Of a stretch of DNA of 64,000 nucleotides, positions 61,994-64,000 are shown in pieces. The stretch comes from CAZTHM01 sp041946825. Lineage in GTDB: Bacteria > Acidobacteriota > Terriglobia > UBA7540. The notes beneath the pieces are model-generated. The model had not been told where the DNA came from and made no database searches. It saw nothing but the letters and a program-made list of their open reading frames with translations. A program made the position numbers and the translations under genes. The stretch spans positions 186,001 through 250,000 of the forward strand of contig JBHGBD010000001.1 in NCBI GenBank assembly GCA_041946825.1, in the 5' to 3' direction. The stretch's first letter is position 1; every line of letters starts with the position of its first letter.

Positions 61994-63598
61994 CTACCTA
62001 GGAACGAACATTACGTTGCGGAACCACAGGGTTCCCTGGGGGCAGGTTTGGAGGTTTCGGTAGCTTACGATGAAAACGATCTTGTTCACCGCGTTGCTGT
62101 CCAGTTCAGGTGGAGGCGGAGCGAGGGGCGGAAGTCGTCTGAAGTCGTCCAGGTTGACTGAGAACTCCCGCCATGTCGAGTCAATTGTCGCCCCGCCTTT
62201 GTTGCTTTCGGTAAGGGAGGGGAACTCATACGTAATGCGTTCGCGCTCGCCCGCTGCATGGGGATCATCCAACGCCAGCATGATCCCGAAATCCGGTTTG
62301 GCACCTTTCGCACCGGCGATTCGGCACTCGAATTTGAGCCGGCCGTAGTCTTGGAGGTTGCAGGGGCTGGCATAAAACGTCATAAACCCGCCGGAAGCCG
62401 CCGTTGGGACTTTTTCCAGAAGTTTTAAATCGGACGTGAAGGAGAAATAGGACTCGCCCCCTCCGCTGATTCCCCACATCAAGTCGCCGGGTTTCTCGCC
62501 CCACGCCGCAAGAGCGTCTTTGGGTGCGCGCGCAGCGGATGGGTTGAAAATGGCTCCGGTCTCCTTATAGAAGACCACTCGAATCGGCGACTTGGTCGGC
62601 GCCACGGTAGATGACGTGGCTGCGGTGCCTCCGCCTCGCCCGATGACTTGATCCCGCACTCCACCCACGTTCAGCACGACAAGCAATGCCGCGAGAATGA
62701 CGGGCGATACGATGGCAACGGGGATAATCCACCGATTCTTTTTCTTCCCTCCTGGAACCCCCGCTGTCGCAACCTCCCCGGAAGCCATTTCCAGGCGCAG
62801 GCGCTTCAGGTCGTTGACCATCTCGAAGGCGCTTTGATAACGCAGGTTGGGGTCTTTCACGAGCGCCTTGGTAATGATGCGCTCGAGCTTGGGCGGGAGC
62901 AGGGGATTCAAACGCGTCGGCGGGATCGGAGTCTCCTGCTCAATCGCCGTGAAAACGTCCAGGGGCTTTGCGCCCGCGAAGGGTTGTTTACCTGTGGCCA
63001 TTTCATAGAGCACGCATCCGAAGGAGAAGATATCTGTGCGGCCATCCAGACGCTCGCCCCGGATTTGCTCAGGGGACATATAAGCCGCCGTGCCGATGGC
63101 GATCCCCGGGCTGGTCAGGTACGGGTCCGAAGCCTGCTTTGCAAGGCCGAAGTCAACGATCTTGGCGCGGCTGCGGTCAGTCAGGAAAATGTTAGCGGGC
63201 TTGATGTCGCGGTGGATGATCCCTTTGGCGTGTGCGGCGTCGAGGGCATCAGCAACCTCGGTGGCCACATCGACAATGAGTGTCGTGTCCAGGGGTTCGC
63301 CTCGGAGCTTTTGCGTGAGCGGTTCCCCTTCTAGGAGTTGCGCAGCGATGAACGGGCGCCCGTCCGCTTCGCCCACTTCGTACACCATCAGAATGTTGGG
63401 ATGATCGAGCGCCGAGGCCGCGCGCGCTTCGCGGCGAAACCGTTCCAACGCCTCGCGGTCACGCGCCAGTCCTAGCGGGAGGAACTTGAGCGCTACAAAC
63501 CGGCCAAGCTGGTTGTCCCGGGCCTTGTACACCTCGCCCATGCCACCGGAGCCCAGCCTGGCCAGAATCGTGTAGTGTCCGAAGGTTTTGCCAACCAT
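61994..63598 (-). CDS. Membrane-anchored Ser/Thr protein kinase
   Basis: The 534-residue protein has a protein-kinase domain (residues about 8-270) with GSGGMGEVYKARD, VALKFLP (Lys), IIHRDIKPANIFL, VDFGLAK and AYMSPEQIRGE. A linker and a membrane helix follow (RWIIPVAIVSPVILAALLVVLNVG, about 288-311). The external C-terminal domain (about 350-534) is of carbohydrate-binding or jelly-roll type, with GGGESYFSFTSDLKLLEKVPT and DSTWREFSVNLDDFRRL. A PASTA domain is absent. Stop is at 61994; ATG at 63598 was chosen over a GTG at 63613. Such kinases are abundant in Acidobacteria. Confidence 0.88.
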   Translation of the reverse strand: MVGKTFGHYTILARLGSGGMGEVYKARDNQLGRFVALKFLPLGLARDREALERFRREARAASALDHPNILMVYEVGEADGRPFIAAQLLEGEPLTQKLRGEPLDTTLIVDVATEVADALDAAHAKGIIHRDIKPANIFLTDRSRAKIVDFGLAKQASDPYLTSPGIAIGTAAYMSPEQIRGERLDGRTDIFSFGCVLYEMATGKQPFAGAKPLDVFTAIEQETPIPPTRLNPLLPPKLERIITKALVKDPNLRYQSAFEMVNDLKRLRLEMASGEVATAGVPGGKKKNRWIIPVAIVSPVILAALLVVLNVGGVRDQVIGRGGGTAATSSTVAPTKSPIRVVFYKETGAIFNPSAARAPKDALAAWGEKPGDLMWGISGGGESYFSFTSDLKLLEKVPTAASGGFMTFYASPCNLQDYGRLKFECRIAGAKGAKPDFGIMLALDDPHAAGERERITYEFPSLTESNKGGATIDSTWREFSVNLDDFRRLPPLAPPPPELDSNAVNKIVFIVSYRNLQTCPQGTLWFRNVMFVPR

Positions 63599-63634
63599 TG
63601 GCCGAGCCGACACCTCATTGGTGAGACGGGGCCG

Positions 63635-63663
63635 ATACTATAACCCGCTCATAATCAAGTCAA
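63635..63663 (-). promoter_or_regulatory. Promoter upstream of the kinase gene
   Basis: On the minus strand TTGACT (63658-63663) and TAGTAT (63635-63640) are separated by 17 bases, about 37 bases ahead of the kinase start. Confidence 0.6.
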
Positions 63664-63822
63664 GGTGAGCTGCCGATGGCGTTCGCTCAGCGGAGTTTGA
63701 GTTTCCAAACAAAAAGGGCGGGGAACTGGACTCCGGCTTGGGCCTTCCTGCCTGCTGCATTTTGCTTTGTGCCTACTTCCCAGGGGTGTCGAACAATGAG
63801 AAAAAATCGGCCTTGGCGCCCT

Positions 63823-64000
63823 TCAATGCGACCACAGGTAGTCGTGTGCCGCCGACATGGCCTTGACAACGTCGGTCATGTTGGCTTTGGGGAAGAGCAG
63901 CATGCGACAGGGACCCGAATGGAAGGAGAGAACAAAGTCGCTGTCTTCAGGCTTCCACCAGCCGACGTTCAAGACGGTTTCTGCCAGTGCCTGATCCCAC
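63823..64000 (-). CDS. C-terminal fragment of an unknown protein, cut by right edge
   Basis: A frame open at the window edge ends at a TGA at 63823-63825, giving 59 residues: WDQALAETVLNVGWWKPED, then SDFVLSFHSGPCRML, and ending AHDYLWSH. It looks like a real coding tail, because it has even composition. No family was recognised. The kinase gene lies downstream on the same strand. Confidence 0.5.
   Translation of the reverse strand, partial: WDQALAETVLNVGWWKPEDSDFVLSFHSGPCRMLLFPKANMTDVVKAMSAAHDYLWSH

Overview
The window is high-GC bacterial chromosomal DNA with mostly single genes or short operons on both strands. The overall style suggests an Acidobacteriota soil organism, which is an inference from content. 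The supporting features are a large SBBP-repeat/Ig-like surface protein, a DUF5916/CBM9-like outer-membrane protein ending in Phe, a Ser/Thr kinase with a transmembrane segment, a DUF1080 protein, a secreted carboxypeptidase-regulatory-like domain, many Tat or Sec substrates, and several interspersed palindromic repeats. No rRNA, tRNA, CRISPR array, prophage or transposase gene was recognised.

Layout. 1-3.5 kb: the truncated 3' part of pyrK, a LysR regulator, then a stress-flavoured run of hpf/raiA-like, rnk/greA-like, a receiver domain lacking its phospho-acceptor, and a small membrane protein. 3.5-13.5 kb: metabolic and membrane genes (esterase, glyoxalase, molybdopterin oxidoreductase, DUF3592, CNNM/CBS protein, SAM hydrolase, TPR protein, aldo/keto reductase, nitrilase, UspA). 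13.6-24 kb: mntH with a clear promoter and operator, then three histidine-degradation genes (ftcD, hutI, hutU) separated by the SBBP protein gene and repeat blocks. 24-30.9 kb: TPR lipoprotein-like protein, acyl-CoA ligase, FAD oxidase, pirin, PIG-L deacetylase. 30.9-36.8 kb: an ECF42-type sigma factor with two DGPF (YCII) genes, each DGPF gene preceded by a matching ECF42-type promoter; then a MoaD-like/DUF1428/BNR/VOC operon and an HxlR regulator with a membrane protein. 36.9-44.8 kb: a decayed molybdopterin-enzyme pseudogene, DUF1080, thiG, a VapBC-like pair, ftsB, a phosphohexomutase, cutA and an ABC exporter. 44.9-57.2 kb: DUF5916 protein, cystathionine synthase-type enzyme, PpiC, uvrB, amidohydrolase, DUF2520, ComEA-like protein, and a PiT transporter with its DUF47 partner. 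57.5-64 kb: a glycosidase-like protein; an ECF sigma/anti-sigma pair divergent from a metallophosphoesterase-cupredoxin-membrane protein operon, with an ECF-type promoter in each direction; and a protein kinase.

The most striking unexplained signal is a family of degenerate tandem arrays with a strict 7-bp period. At least thirteen blocks lie between 10.7 and 40.1 kb. The unit sequence drifts from copy to copy while the period is kept, for up to 16 units (37425-37536). Several arrays abut or include stop codons (aldo/keto reductase, SBBP protein, fmdB, hutU, ftsB), one lies just upstream of thiG, and six lie inside the SBBP coding frame, where they are translated as linker sequence. Twin-hairpin, REP-like palindromes are often found near them.

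Regulatory logic that can be read directly: mntH has a TTGACG-N17-TATAAA promoter followed by a perfect 16-bp palindrome at the start site. The ECF42 gene and its two DGPF genes share TGTCGA-N17-CGACGT promoters. The ECF sigma at 59.4 kb appears to drive both its own operon and the cupredoxin operon.
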